Source: Vibrio mexicanus (GTDB lineage: Bacteria > Pseudomonadota > Gammaproteobacteria > Enterobacterales > Vibrionaceae). From it: a stretch of 64,000 nucleotides of DNA. The translations under genes were made by a program, and so were the position numbers. Numbering within the stretch: the stretch's first letter is position 1; each line of letters begins with the position of its first letter. This document shows, one piece after another, positions 18,813 through 28,568 of the stretch. Where the stretch lies: assembly GCF_001012815.1 (NCBI RefSeq), contig NZ_JYJP01000001.1:1-64000 (forward strand). Reading direction: 5' to 3'. The notes under the pieces were generated by a model. The model was not told the DNA's origin, ran no database searches, and saw only the letters and a list, made by a program, of their open reading frames with translations.

Positions 18813-20345
18813 CTATGCAAAGCCTGCTAAATGCGCCCCAACAACAACAAAACTTGAAAGCACAAATAGCAGCACAATGAAGCGCCAACAGAACTTCGCC
18901 CAGTCACCCCAGTCGATACGACATACACCGAGTGTTGCCATTAGCGACGCAGAAGTAGGAACGATAATGTTAGTAAAGCCATCACCCAACTGGAATGCTA
19001 GAACCGCCACTTGGCGTGTCACACCCGCGATGTCTGCCAGTGGTGCAAGAAGTGGCATGGTCAGCGCCGCTTGGCCCGAACCTGATGTCACAAAGAAATT
19101 AAAGATCGACTGGAAAACATACATTAACCAAGCGGCTACCACATCGGGTAAACCAGAGATCGCCACACCTGCGCCATTTAAGATAGAGTTAAGTACGCTC
19201 GACTCGTCCGTAGACCCGCCGCCAAGGATTAGCAGCACGCCTTTCGCACAACCTACAAGTAATGCCGGAGCCAACATGATGCTTGCGCCATCTTTAAAGG
19301 CTGCCGCAATATCGTTAGTCGTCATGCTATTTAGGCGGAAAATCACACCGATAATACCGACGATGAAACCCATTGTGAAAAACTGGGAAGCAATTTCAGG
19401 AATGTACCAAGCATGAACAACCACGCCCCACACCACCCAAGCCATGCTGGCGATCACCGTAAGGATTACGAGTGTGTCACCCAAGTTCCAGCGCGAGCTT
19501 TGCTCACCCACTTCTTGATTACGGAAGTAGTCGTCACTCTTATAACTAAAGGACAAAGTTGGCGATGCTTTAATTCGTGACGCGTATAGCATAGTGAACG
19601 CAATACCGATCAGTGTGAACACCACCCACATCACCATACGAGCTTGCATACCCGAAAGGACTGGGATACCAGCAATACCTTGTGCAACGGCGACCGAAAA
19701 TGGGTTCATCCAAGAGGTGGCAAAACCGATCTGCGTTGCGACGTAAGTGACCATTACGGTAGTGATGCCATCGTATCCGAGTCGAACCATTAAAGGTGCA
19801 ATAATGATGGCAAAAGCAACCGCTTCTTCACCCATACCAAAGACGGCACCGCCTAAAGAGAACAGAGCAAACAAAACTGGGATAAAGAGCGATTCACTGC
19901 CTTTGGTTTTATCGATTAAACGGAGAATACCGTTATCGATGGTTCCCGTGCGCATGACAACGCCGAATGCGCCACCAATCACCAGCATGAACATGATGAC
20001 GCCGATTGCACTGCCCCACTTTGAGCCTGATACCAAGCCTTCAAATGGGAAGTTCATCAAGCCAATGCCACCACCAGACGCAAAGAAACCGACTTTATTG
20101 TAAACCAGCTCACCGTTATCATCCGTAGTGTACGTAAATGACTGAGGATCAATAACCGTTCTGGATTTCTCTACGCCATCAGCAATATAAGTGACTTGTT
20201 GGCTGTCGAAGTGACCTGCTGGAATTATGTAGGTCAGTAAGCTGGCAAGAATACCAACGATAAAAATCAGAATAAGCGTATCTGGCATCTGCCAAGATTT
20301 TGCTTTTTGCACTTGTGGCTGCACATCCGTTTGGGCTTGAGACAT
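18813..20345 (-). CDS. YfcC family transporter (C4-dicarboxylate/ArcD-like carrier)
   Basis: Inner-membrane carrier of about 510 residues with roughly 12 hydrophobic segments. The first helix, DTLILIFIVGILASLLTYIIP, and the motif FGMGEEAVAFAIIIAP are typical of YfcC. ATG 20345 gives MSQAQTDV and a normal length; an in-frame start at 20438 adds 31 residues unlike the family. Substrates of YfcC proteins are poorly known; basic amino acids or their peptides have been proposed. Neighbouring deacylase suggests acylated amino acids. Confidence 0.85.
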   Translation of the reverse strand: MSQAQTDVQPQVQKAKSWQMPDTLILIFIVGILASLLTYIIPAGHFDSQQVTYIADGVEKSRTVIDPQSFTYTTDDNGELVYNKVGFFASGGGIGLMNFPFEGLVSGSKWGSAIGVIMFMLVIGGAFGVVMRTGTIDNGILRLIDKTKGSESLFIPVLFALFSLGGAVFGMGEEAVAFAIIIAPLMVRLGYDGITTVMVTYVATQIGFATSWMNPFSVAVAQGIAGIPVLSGMQARMVMWVVFTLIGIAFTMLYASRIKASPTLSFSYKSDDYFRNQEVGEQSSRWNLGDTLVILTVIASMAWVVWGVVVHAWYIPEIASQFFTMGFIVGIIGVIFRLNSMTTNDIAAAFKDGASIMLAPALLVGCAKGVLLILGGGSTDESSVLNSILNGAGVAISGLPDVVAAWLMYVFQSIFNFFVTSGSGQAALTMPLLAPLADIAGVTRQVAVLAFQLGDGFTNIIVPTSASLMATLGVCRIDWGDWAKFCWRFIVLLFVLSSFVVVGAHLAGFA

Positions 20346-20500
20346 GTCTAAATCATCGAATTTTGAAACAGGGCATGAAATATCATTTATTTCGAATAAA
20401 AAATCAATACTAAGCAACAAACTAGTCACTAAAACCAAACTTTCTTTGATCTAAAGACAAAGACTCTATTCATTACGCCAGATGTAAGATTTGACTATTC

Positions 20501-20765
20501 ATACCCAAGTGACTTCAAGATGCTGGACTCAGAGCGTTGTCACGGGCTCAAGTTCAAGGCAAATGACGCAGTGGAATAACGGGTTCTTTCCAAGTCATTT
20601 AACGTAGAAATTGAGTCCGTGACACGCTCCCGAAGGGCGAGTTTGCCTAGCTCGCATACTTTGTTAACGATTCTCAATATAGAACCACTAGATTGTCGAA
20701 TCGTTGCCGCGTTTGCAAGCTAGGTAATTCTCGCTGAACCATGCACCTTGAGGTTACTTGGGTAT
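20501..20765. repeat. 265-bp terminal-inverted-repeat element (MITE-like)
   Basis: The ends are near-identical inverted repeats: ATACCCAAGTGACTTCAAG on the left, and on the right the reverse complement of ATACCCAAGTAACCTCAAG. Inside are two more nested inverted pairs: GCGTTGTCACGGGCTCAA against TTGAGTCCGTGACACGC, and a GCGAG..CCTAGCTCGC block at 20637-20680 against 20695-20735. No coding capacity. Similar ACCCAAGT-ended repeats are scattered in Vibrio genomes as I recall. It lies upstream of the glutaredoxin fusion and could fold into a large RNA structure. Confidence 0.7.
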
Positions 20766-20845
20766 AGTAATAAAACTCAGATTTAATGAAATTTTTTCGG
20801 TTTTGGTCTGTTCTTATTAAGGGACAACAAGCAAAGGGGGATGCA

Positions 20846-21452
20846 ATGACAACACCAATTAAAGTGACACTATATCGCTGGGGCGGAAGCTGGGGGCCAT
20901 TCAAAGTTAAGATCCCTTGTGGGGAATGTACCTTAACCAAGGATATCCTTGCGGACACTTTTAATAACGAGTTGGCAGGTATCCCAATCGACCTAGAAGT
21001 AAAAGACTGGCTATCACACTGGTGGGAGCCCCTTAAAGTTGGTGCTTGGCATGCCCAATCATCATGGTTGAAGGCAAAGTGATTAGCAAGGTGAAGCATT
21101 GAATCGCGGCGTATTAGTTCAATCGATTATCGGCGAGTGGACAAAGCAAGACGACTTAAAAGGCAATATTGTTTTCGGCAAAGAAACCTGCCCATTTTGT
21201 GTAAAAGCCAAAGCGATGTTAGATAAAGCGGGGGTTGAATATCAATACCATGACGTTGTAAAAGACGGCGCTGCCCTTTACCGAATGATTCCAGAAGTTA
21301 AAGCGCATATTGGCTTGAAGACACCCGTCACCGTACCGCAAATTTGGATTGACGGTCATTATATTGGCGGAGCAGACAACTTAGAAGCTTGGCTGGAACA
21401 GAAAGGCCTGACCGTTGTACCAGATAATGTGGTTGAAATGGGTAACGGCTAA
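20846..21452 (+). CDS. Glutaredoxin-domain protein with two CxxC sites, two frameshifts
   Basis: Read in pieces: MTTPIKVTLYRWGGSWGPFK with CGEC in the first 30 residues, then after the break NRGVLVQSIIGEW and a glutaredoxin domain with CPFC and TVPQIWIDGHYIGG. One base is missing from the C run at 21054-21056 and one near 21088-21091. With both restored, the link reads HAPIIMVEGKVIS and GEALNRG and gives one protein of about 202 residues. AAGGGGG before ATG 20846 sets the start. Probably a cytoplasmic thiol-disulfide protein; the first domain is of unknown role. Confidence 0.8.
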
Positions 21453-21506
21453 AGAGCGAAACAGTTAGGCTAATGCCTTCTAAACTGTCGCTATATCAAG
21501 TTTCGT

Positions 21507-21538
21507 AGAGCCTCGGATTACAACCGAGGCTCTTTTTA
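21507..21538 (+). terminator. Terminator after the glutaredoxin fusion
   Basis: Stem AGAGCCTCGG / CCGAGGCTCT with a seven-base loop followed by five T. Lies between convergent genes. Confidence 0.82.
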
Positions 21539-21544
21539 TACAGA

Positions 21545-21898
21545 TTAATGCGTACGCTTTGGCTGCTTATAAGTTTTACCTGCCGCCTGATACGTCTCTT
21601 TCATTTTTACATCAAAGAAGGCATCAAAAAACCAAGCGACAAATCGAATAACGTCATCGCCTTCATTCATCACATGCTCGATGAACTCTTCCTCTTGACC
21701 TTCGTCATTTTGCTGCATTGTTACGTGGTAAATGCGTTTTTCGCCTTCGACTTCTGCCAATGCGAACTGGCCTGTTAGTCCTTCTGCAGCTTCCGCGACC
21801 TCTTGGTCATCACTTTCTTTAAGCAGTGCCAGCGCCTCTGGTAGGTTCTGTTTCTCACACAGCGCTTTCACTAACTGTTCAAATTCATTCTGTTGCAT
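21545..21898 (-). CDS. Small acidic hypothetical protein
   Basis: About 117 residues, rich in Glu and Asp in the middle (GQEEEFIEHVMNEGDD) and basic at the end (KTYKQPKRTH). No signal peptide or membrane segment. The pattern of an N-terminal helical pair followed by a hydrophobic FVAWFFDAFFDV stretch is regular, and the frame is well conserved in codon use. No family recognised. ATG 21898 (MQQNEFE) and 21907 are both possible starts. Confidence 0.7.
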   Translation of the reverse strand: MQQNEFEQLVKALCEKQNLPEALALLKESDDQEVAEAAEGLTGQFALAEVEGEKRIYHVTMQQNDEGQEEEFIEHVMNEGDDVIRFVAWFFDAFFDVKMKETYQAAGKTYKQPKRTH

Positions 21899-21987
21899 TG
21901 TCGACACCTTAAAATAATTTCGCGCATTGTATCCTTAATCGCAGTAAAGAGCAGCTACTTAAGCCCGCCTAAATCAAGAGTTATCCG

Positions 21988-22884
21988 CTAACTGAATTTC
22001 TCTAACAAGAAATCCACCATGACTCTTACTCGTCTCGCTTTTTGTGCATTCTTATGAAAATAAACGTAGAGCTCTGAATAAGGATACCAATAGTCTTGTA
22101 AAACCGGGATTAACTCACCGCTTGCAATGAGATCGGCGACCACAGGTTCAACGATGCGACCAATTCCCAAACCTTTCAAGCTAGCATCAATCATCACATC
22201 GGTGTCATTGACCACCAATGCCGTCGGCATCTCCACTGTAATATCACTTGCGACGCCTCGAAGAAATAAAGGTGCCACCTGATTCGATGCAATAAAGCGA
22301 TACTGAATCAGTTTGTGAGACTTGAGGTCATCGGGCGTCTTGGGGGTACCAAAGGCTTCGAGGTAGTCCGGCGTGGCAAACAAAGCTTCATGCATGGCAC
22401 CCGTCAAACGCCTCGCTACCATACCTTCTTCAACACGATCGCCAAACCGTATCCCCATATCAAATCCCTGATTTAAGATATCGACATTGGCATCAGAGAT
22501 AGAAACCTCAAGCTCAATATTAGGATAACGCTGACAGAACTCAGCATAAACTGGCTGAAAATAGTGAACATAAACAAAGCGAGGGATCGTTAGACGCACT
22601 TTTCCCGAGGGCACCTTGCCCAAATCGCTAATACTTTCATAGGCGAACGCAAGCTCACTCATGGAAGTTGAAATATCATCATAAAGCCGCTTGCCAGCTT
22701 CCGTCACTTCAATACTGCGTGTGGTGCGAGTGAATAAAGGTAAACCGACATCTTCCTCCAGAGATTTGAGTGCGTTACTCACGGAAGGCGGGGCCATTTG
22801 AAGCCTTTTTGCAGCATTAGTAATGTTGCCTTCTGCCACAATGGCCTGAAATATCCTCAACTGATTAAATATCGCACCATTCAT
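21988..22884 (-). CDS. LysR-family transcriptional regulator
   Basis: 298 residues: N-terminal winged helix (ITNAAKRLQMAPPSVSNALKSLEEDVGLPLF) spanning about residues 15-55, then the effector-binding domain with MGIRFG and GLGIGR. Of the CrgA/DsdC-like group with TRTTRSIEVTEAG. Divergent from the oxidoreductase at 23016, which it most likely controls; two dyads in the spacer are candidate binding sites. Confidence 0.92.
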   Translation of the reverse strand: MNGAIFNQLRIFQAIVAEGNITNAAKRLQMAPPSVSNALKSLEEDVGLPLFTRTTRSIEVTEAGKRLYDDISTSMSELAFAYESISDLGKVPSGKVRLTIPRFVYVHYFQPVYAEFCQRYPNIELEVSISDANVDILNQGFDMGIRFGDRVEEGMVARRLTGAMHEALFATPDYLEAFGTPKTPDDLKSHKLIQYRFIASNQVAPLFLRGVASDITVEMPTALVVNDTDVMIDASLKGLGIGRIVEPVVADLIASGELIPVLQDYWYPYSELYVYFHKNAQKARRVRVMVDFLLEKFS

Positions 22885-22900
22885 TGCTCACCCTCAATTA

Positions 22901-22942
22901 TTAGCTCTTAGCTAACAATATATTAGACAAAGCACATCTAAT
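22901..22942. promoter_or_regulatory. Two LysR-type dyads in a divergent spacer
   Basis: TTAGCT-N3-AGCTAA at 22901-22915 contains the T-N11-A core of LysR operators. ATTAGA-N9-TCTAAT at 22922-22942 is a second perfect dyad. Centres are 24 bp apart, fitting recognition and activation sites of the adjacent regulator. Confidence 0.5.
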
Positions 22943-23015
22943 CATTACTAATACTTCTCCTTATACTGCTCTCCATCGACACCAAAACCGAATTAAACCT
23001 GATGGGAGCGTCACT

Positions 23016-23981
23016 ATGAGCCACGTAGTTGTTATTTCTGGTCATCCAGATCTTGAATCTTCAAACACGAATACCGTCATCTTGGATGAACTAAAACAGA
23101 ACATTTCTAGCCTAGATGTCCGCCGATTAGACACGCTGTATCCTGACTACAACATCGATATCGAAGCAGAGCAACAAGCGTTAGTCAAAGCTGACGTGAT
23201 TATTCTGCAGTTTCCTTTCTATTGGTACTCGGTTCCAGCATTAATGAAGAAATGGATCGACGACGTGTTTGGCTACAACTTCGCTTACGGTTCAAAGGGC
23301 GATAAGCTGCAAGGCAAAGACTTCATCCTCTCTTTCACCGTTGGCGGACCAGAAGAGTCTTATGATCCACTTGGCTATAACCACTTCTCAATAGAAGAGC
23401 TGATGCGCCCATTGCAGCAAACAGCCTACTTAGCAGGTATGAACTACCACAAGCCAGTTTATACTCATCGAATGGTTTATATTTCAGGCGTATACAACAA
23501 ACTGGAAGAAGTACAGTCACGCGCAAGGCAGCATGCCAGCCGTCTGCTATCTCTTGTGAACGATTTGACTCAAGAGCCAAGTAACATCATCAATAAATTT
23601 GTCGCCCAGTGGTTTAAAGCCTTTGATCAACTGCCGAAAGAGACTGAGTACTTTGAAAAACACATTGGCTCTGACTTTTCGATGTCCATGCCTGAGGGCA
23701 AATTTTCGGGCGCGGAAGGGTTTAGGGACTGGTATGCCATCGCAACCAATGTGTTCAAGCCAAACTGTGACCACGATGTTGAGCAGATTGAGGTAACCTC
23801 TCAAGGCGACCAATATACTGTGGAACTGCGCGTTCGCCTTAAAGCGGAAACCTACCCCGACTCAGATTTTGAGGCGCAACCTATCAATATGCTAGTGAAT
23901 GAAGTTTGGCAGGTGTCCATTGATGAAAACTCTAGTGTCGTCATCCACGACTACCAAGTTATGCTAGTTGATCATTCATAA
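23016..23981 (+). CDS. Flavodoxin-fold NAD(P)H oxidoreductase with C-terminal SnoaL-like domain
   Basis: Residues 1-190 are a quinone-reductase-like flavodoxin_2 domain: VVISGHPDLESSNTN binds FMN phosphate and QFPFYWYSVPALMKKWID is the family hallmark. Residues about 195-321 (SDFSMSMPEGKFSGAEGFRDWY and later VNEVWQVS) look like a NTF2/SnoaL fold. The fusion makes it 321 residues against about 190 for KefF/MdaB. GGGAG precedes the start. Divergent from a LysR regulator; likely reduces quinones or electrophiles. Confidence 0.82.
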   Translation: MSHVVVISGHPDLESSNTNTVILDELKQNISSLDVRRLDTLYPDYNIDIEAEQQALVKADVIILQFPFYWYSVPALMKKWIDDVFGYNFAYGSKGDKLQGKDFILSFTVGGPEESYDPLGYNHFSIEELMRPLQQTAYLAGMNYHKPVYTHRMVYISGVYNKLEEVQSRARQHASRLLSLVNDLTQEPSNIINKFVAQWFKAFDQLPKETEYFEKHIGSDFSMSMPEGKFSGAEGFRDWYAIATNVFKPNCDHDVEQIEVTSQGDQYTVELRVRLKAETYPDSDFEAQPINMLVNEVWQVSIDENSSVVIHDYQVMLVDHS

Positions 23982-24001
23982 AGCTATCGCTTAGGACAAA
24001 T

Positions 24002-24028
24002 AAGCCTCAACCTCATCGGTTGAGGCTT
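24002..24028 (+). terminator. Terminator after the oxidoreductase
   Basis: Stem AAGCCTCAACC / GGTTGAGGCTT with a five-base loop, then TTTC. Lies 20 bp after the stop codon. Confidence 0.78.
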
Positions 24029-24137
24029 TCCCCTAAGCGCTGTTTGAACGAAATGCTCGACAACAGCCATAACAAAACCCCTTCACTTACTGCTATCATG
24101 CTGTATTAGAAATCATTTCATCGAGTTGAGGATTAGC

Positions 24138-25034
24138 ATGGATTGGATTCAAGGCGTTGAAACCTATCTTAAAGTTGTTGAGGAAAATAGCTTCAACGGT
24201 GCAGCCAGAAAAATGAATACGACCAGCTCTGCCATTAGCAAACGGATTCATTGGCTAGAAGAGAGAATTGGCGTTCAACTACTTATTCGCACGACTCGTT
24301 CGGTCACTCAAACCGAAGCGGGCGCTCTGTTTTACCAAAGAGCAAAAGATCAACTCGACGGATGGCAGTCGTTGGTCGACGAAACGCGCTCCGTGAATCA
24401 AAACCCTGCTGGCCTACTAAAAATTGGCGCCACATTAGCGGTTGGATCTAAGTTTCTAGCAAAGTATCTGAATGACTTTCTCTCCAGTTATCCTGACATC
24501 CGAATCCAGCTCACCACGACTACACCTGGCCAACTACCAGAACTGAGCCTTGATCTATTCATTAGCCGCGAAATTGATCAACTCAATTCATTAAGTTTCA
24601 AAGCCACGCCTCTGTTTGAACATCGAGCTGGGTTTTACGCTTCACCTCAATATCTTAAGCAGCACGGCACGCCCACCACGGTGAAAGAGCTCTCTGAACA
24701 CAATGTGCTGATATGGGGCGAAAAACCGCACCGTGAAGTTAAGTTACACAAAGGGAAACGGGTCACGCTTACCGGAAACTTTTCAACAACTAACCCTGAA
24801 GCGCTGTTCTATGCCGCCAAGCACGGGCTGGGGATCCTACTTTCGAATGACGTAATGCTTAAAGAAGAGCTTGAACAAGGTAGCTTAGTTCGGCTACTTC
24901 CTGGCACTTTGGTCGACGAAACAACCGTCTACGCCTACTACCCTAAACTCGATTATCAACATACCCGAACAAAGGTGTTTTTGGAGTATTTAAAACGTCG
25001 CTTAGAAGAAGAGAAGTCCAACAGCGAGCCCTAG
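24138..25034 (+). CDS. LysR-family transcriptional regulator
   Basis: About 298 residues with the winged helix in NSFNGAARKMNTTSSAISKRIHWLEERIG and a substrate-binding domain that lacks the usual GxGIA loop but has KHGLGILLSND. TGAGGA before ATG 24138 decides the start over a TTG at 24126. Same strand as the oxidoreductase but after a terminator. Closest to the CrgA group. Target unknown. Confidence 0.9.
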   Translation: MDWIQGVETYLKVVEENSFNGAARKMNTTSSAISKRIHWLEERIGVQLLIRTTRSVTQTEAGALFYQRAKDQLDGWQSLVDETRSVNQNPAGLLKIGATLAVGSKFLAKYLNDFLSSYPDIRIQLTTTTPGQLPELSLDLFISREIDQLNSLSFKATPLFEHRAGFYASPQYLKQHGTPTTVKELSEHNVLIWGEKPHREVKLHKGKRVTLTGNFSTTNPEALFYAAKHGLGILLSNDVMLKEELEQGSLVRLLPGTLVDETTVYAYYPKLDYQHTRTKVFLEYLKRRLEEEKSNSEP

Positions 25035-25198
25035 TCTGTCGGCCTTTTCACGCATTCTTTTGTTTTTCATCAAGTTAGCAAAATCGATGAAAAAAACATC
25101 AGAATACGGTTTGAAAAACAGTGCGATCTGACTCATATTGATAATGTAAATATAATTATAAATAACGATATGATGTCCCCCAAACGTGAGTTTGCACT

Positions 25199-27061
25199 AT
25201 GGCTAGACGTACGATGAATAAAGCCTCTATCGGCTTAGACGTGCTTAACAGTATTTTACCCCTTGAAGGTGCTGCCCTTCTCGACCAGGTAACATTAGAA
25301 CTGCACGCGCACTATCAATCTCATTGCACTTGTATCGTCTCAATCGATAAGCTCAGATACAACGCTCAAACTCTAGCTCATGCAAAATATGGGGCACTAG
25401 AGGCGGATAGCACTTTCCCGTTAAGTGGCACACCAACAGAATATGTTGCTCGTAGTGAAGACGACTACTTCTGGTGTAGCGACAACATTCAAGAACTATT
25501 TCCCAATGACCCAAACATCCCTCATGAAGCGATACGGAGTTACTTAGGTATCCCCCTCACTTCGCAAACTGGTGAAGTACTGGGGGTATTGTTATCTGTT
25601 TTCTGTGAACCATTAAAAGAAGCAGACAACCAAAACCTCATTAGCGACCACAAGATGTTTGCTAATCTTGTCGTACATGGTTTAAGAGCCGATTGGTTAC
25701 TAGAACGATCAGACAGCTTAGTCAATCAATTGAGTTACGAAGTTTCTCACGACAACCTGACCCATTTGATGAACCGTAGCTACCTTTCAGACAAGCTAGA
25801 AGTGTTGATTGAGACTACCGAAGAACCGTTCAGTCTCGCGTATCTTGATATCGATAATTTTAAACAAATCAATGATTTTTATGGAACGTATATCGGTGAC
25901 CAAGTTCTCTGTTTCGTTGCGAAAGTGATTCAGCAAGCAATCCCAGAAGAGCAGCTCACCTTTCGAACTGCCGGCGATGAATTCGCCTTCATTACCTACT
26001 CTGAAGATCCGCTCAAGATTTGCAGCAAGATCATTCGCCGCCTCGAACAAGGCTATTCTGACCCTGCCCATGAGATTAAAATCGATGCGAGTATTGGTAT
26101 TGCAAGACGCTTCGAAAAAAGCGTTTCACCAGACCAGTTGATTCTCAATACCAGCTTGGCATTGAAAGATTGTAAGCGCTCACGCAGTTTGCGCATCCAG
26201 TGTTACGACACGCATCTGAGCGCTAAATACTATCGCCGTACTATGGTGATCAACGCTCTGAGAGAGGAGCTATTCAAACCCAACTCGTCACCAAGCGAAA
26301 TCTACATTCTCGCCCAACCTATCGTGCATCGCGACAAAGAGCTATGGGATTATTTTGAGGTGTTAGCACGGTGGAAAAGCCAAACATTGGGGGATGTCTA
26401 CCCAATTGAGTTTATTGAAGCGGCCGAACAATCTGGTTTAATCGTTGATCTCGGTGAGCGTATTGTCGAGCTGGCTTGTGCGGCGAAGCTAGAACTTGAA
26501 CAAGGCCTAGGCTACAAAGTGCGATTTAGTCTCAACTGTTCAGCTCACGAGCTAAACGACTCGAGTCGTTACTTAGCCCACCTGATTGATACGATTGAGA
26601 ATTATGGTTTTGAACCCAGTGAGTTTACCATCGAGCTCACGGAGACCGTGCTTCTGACTCAAACCAGTGAGGTCCGTTTTATTCTCGATAAACTACGCCA
26701 ACTTGGTTTCCGAGTCGCGTTAGATGATTTCGGAACGGGTTACTCGAGCTTAAACTATATACACAGCTACCCCATTGATTGCATTAAGATAGACGCATCT
26801 TTCACTCGTAATATGTTAGATAGCGTGACATCCGAAAGTTTAGTGTGGTTAATCATTCAACTGGCCGAAAAACTCAATGTCTCGCTCGTTGCAGAAGGTG
26901 TTGAGACGCAAGAGGCGTTGGATAAACTGTTTGATATGGGATGTAACCAAATTCAAGGCTACTACTATTCCCGCCCCGAGTCTCCAAGCGCAATTATCAA
27001 CTATTTTAAAAATATTCGGCCCTTTCATCAGCCAGACCACAGACAAAAATCAGCTAGCTGA
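25199..27061 (+). CDS. GAF-GGDEF-EAL c-di-GMP enzyme
   Basis: 620 residues, soluble. GAF domain about 15-165, GGDEF about 180-340 with HDNLTHLMNRSYL at its start and AGDEF at about 256-260, and EAL about 350-605 with EVL at about 384, DDFGTGYSS, IKID, AEGVET and QGYYYSRP. Both motifs are variants; AGDEF and EVL are tolerated in some active enzymes. Phosphodiesterase activity is more likely than cyclase, because the metal-binding acidic residues of EAL look kept. Convergent with the M23 peptidase next door, as in V. cholerae from memory. Confidence 0.9.
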   Translation: MARRTMNKASIGLDVLNSILPLEGAALLDQVTLELHAHYQSHCTCIVSIDKLRYNAQTLAHAKYGALEADSTFPLSGTPTEYVARSEDDYFWCSDNIQELFPNDPNIPHEAIRSYLGIPLTSQTGEVLGVLLSVFCEPLKEADNQNLISDHKMFANLVVHGLRADWLLERSDSLVNQLSYEVSHDNLTHLMNRSYLSDKLEVLIETTEEPFSLAYLDIDNFKQINDFYGTYIGDQVLCFVAKVIQQAIPEEQLTFRTAGDEFAFITYSEDPLKICSKIIRRLEQGYSDPAHEIKIDASIGIARRFEKSVSPDQLILNTSLALKDCKRSRSLRIQCYDTHLSAKYYRRTMVINALREELFKPNSSPSEIYILAQPIVHRDKELWDYFEVLARWKSQTLGDVYPIEFIEAAEQSGLIVDLGERIVELACAAKLELEQGLGYKVRFSLNCSAHELNDSSRYLAHLIDTIENYGFEPSEFTIELTETVLLTQTSEVRFILDKLRQLGFRVALDDFGTGYSSLNYIHSYPIDCIKIDASFTRNMLDSVTSESLVWLIIQLAEKLNVSLVAEGVETQEALDKLFDMGCNQIQGYYYSRPESPSAIINYFKNIRPFHQPDHRQKSAS

Positions 27062-27078
27062 CCATAAGAATGACTAAA

Positions 27079-27115
27079 AAAGGCACTGATATCCGAGTGG
27101 ATGATAAGTGCCTTT
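27079..27115. terminator. Terminator between convergent genes
   Basis: AAAGGCACT and AGTGCCTTT form a 9-bp stem with a 19-base loop, flanked by A and T runs on the two sides. Can serve both directions. Confidence 0.65.
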
Positions 27116-27159
27116 CATTTGTCTATTAGATCTAACCTCTACTCACTGGATGTTTATGA

Positions 27160-28448
27160 TTAAGAAGCATCGATTTCTGTGTTTGTTTGCTGGCTCGCTA
27201 ACTCAAGCTCTTTACTGCGCATCATAGTATCCAACTCATCACGACGAGCTATGAAGCTTTAAGCTGGTCCTTCGGCACCGAATTCGCCATCGGAATGTTT
27301 GCCTTCATCGGGTCAACTGCTCGGCCTCGCACGAGCAACTCATAATGGATATGAGGCCCTGTAACACGACCCGTTGCCCCTGCTAAACCAATTCTTTGGC
27401 CACGAGATACCTTTTGGCCTTTACGAACTAGTATCTTGCTCAAATGAAGATAACGAGTTTTGTAAGTGCTGCCATGCTGAATCACAACATACTTGCCCGC
27501 GTATGGGTGATTGCGCGTCATAGCCACAACACCATCGCCGGTTGAAACAATAGGCGTTCCCGTTGGGGTGGCCCAATCGGTGCCATTGTGTGGCGCAACC
27601 CGTCCTGTAACAGGGTGCAGCCGTTTAGGATTGAAGTGCGAACTTAAACGATAATTTCCGTTCACTGGTTTACGTTGGAAAGCTCGCTGTAAGCTTTCGC
27701 CGTTAGCATCGTAGTATTGACCATCACTGTGTAGATAAGCGGTGATCTCACGGCCTCGGTTGTAAATCTTAATCGCTTGAATTTCGCGATTGCCAGTTAG
27801 GGTCTGCCCAACAAATTGTCGAGACTGAACCACTTCAAACTTATCACCTGCTCTAAAGTCACGTGAAAAGTTGATTTTGTCTTTGAGCAGCGAAACCACC
27901 TGCTCTATTTCGGCGCTGGCTAAGCCAATAGCATTGGCAGATTGTGAGAAGCTACCGCGAACTTCGCCCACCAGCGCAGTCTCACGCCAAGTACCGGGGA
28001 TAATGCGATCTTCAAAATCAAACGTACCATCATCTTGCTTGGTATAAACAGCACTTCTCACAACGCTGAAAACCAGCTCCATTTTAGATAACTCATTGGC
28101 GCTCTCACCTTTCCAGAACCGCAACGTATTTCCTGGTTGCAGAGTATCTAAAGCAAGAAAGTTGAGATCGGTCTCCATCACTTTCATCATCTCTTGGTAA
28201 CCAAACCCAAGGTGATTGAAGATGGAGCTTAGATTGTCCCCTGATTGAATCTGATACTCGTAGTCTGGACGAGGTTCAACATTCACCACGCCTGAGATAG
28301 GAGTATCAATGATAGTAGACTCAGGAAGAGACAGTTCAATGGTACGTTGTAAGCTATTGTCACTAAAAGGAGAAAGGACAATAACGGCCACTAAAGGAAG
28401 GCAAGTTGCGATCAATTTCTTTCGCATAGAAAGCGAAGAATAACGCAT
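27160..28448 (-). CDS. M23 murein endopeptidase, ShyA/MepM type, frameshifted at the C-terminal tail
   Basis: Cleaves peptidoglycan cross-links for cell growth. N-terminal membrane anchor, a LysM/OapA-like domain (YEYQIQSGDNLSSIFNHLG), a middle domain and a C-terminal LytM domain with zinc ligands in HNGTDWA and HIHYE. As read it stops at 27249 after LKAS. One missing T in the run at 27258-27260 would continue SFIARRDELDTMM to a stop at 27160, giving about 429 residues, the length I recall for V. cholerae ShyA. ATG 28448 fits that length. Confidence 0.85.
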
Positions 28449-28568
28449 AATTAGAGAATTAGGGCTCACATTCTGACCTGTTCATTACTGCTAGAAAGCC
28501 CTAAGACTAAGGGTTTCTCATAAAAAAGTCACCCTAGCGACATCAAAGTACATGCAATTAAAAAGTAA

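Noticed and set aside
20501..20765. Integron VCR or ERIC element
   Set aside because: The end sequence ATACCCAAGT does not match attC/VCR core sites or the ERIC consensus I know.
20674..21099. A 141-codon ORF on the minus strand
   Set aside because: It covers part of the inverted-repeat element and the antisense of the glutaredoxin fusion, with no ribosome site or family match.
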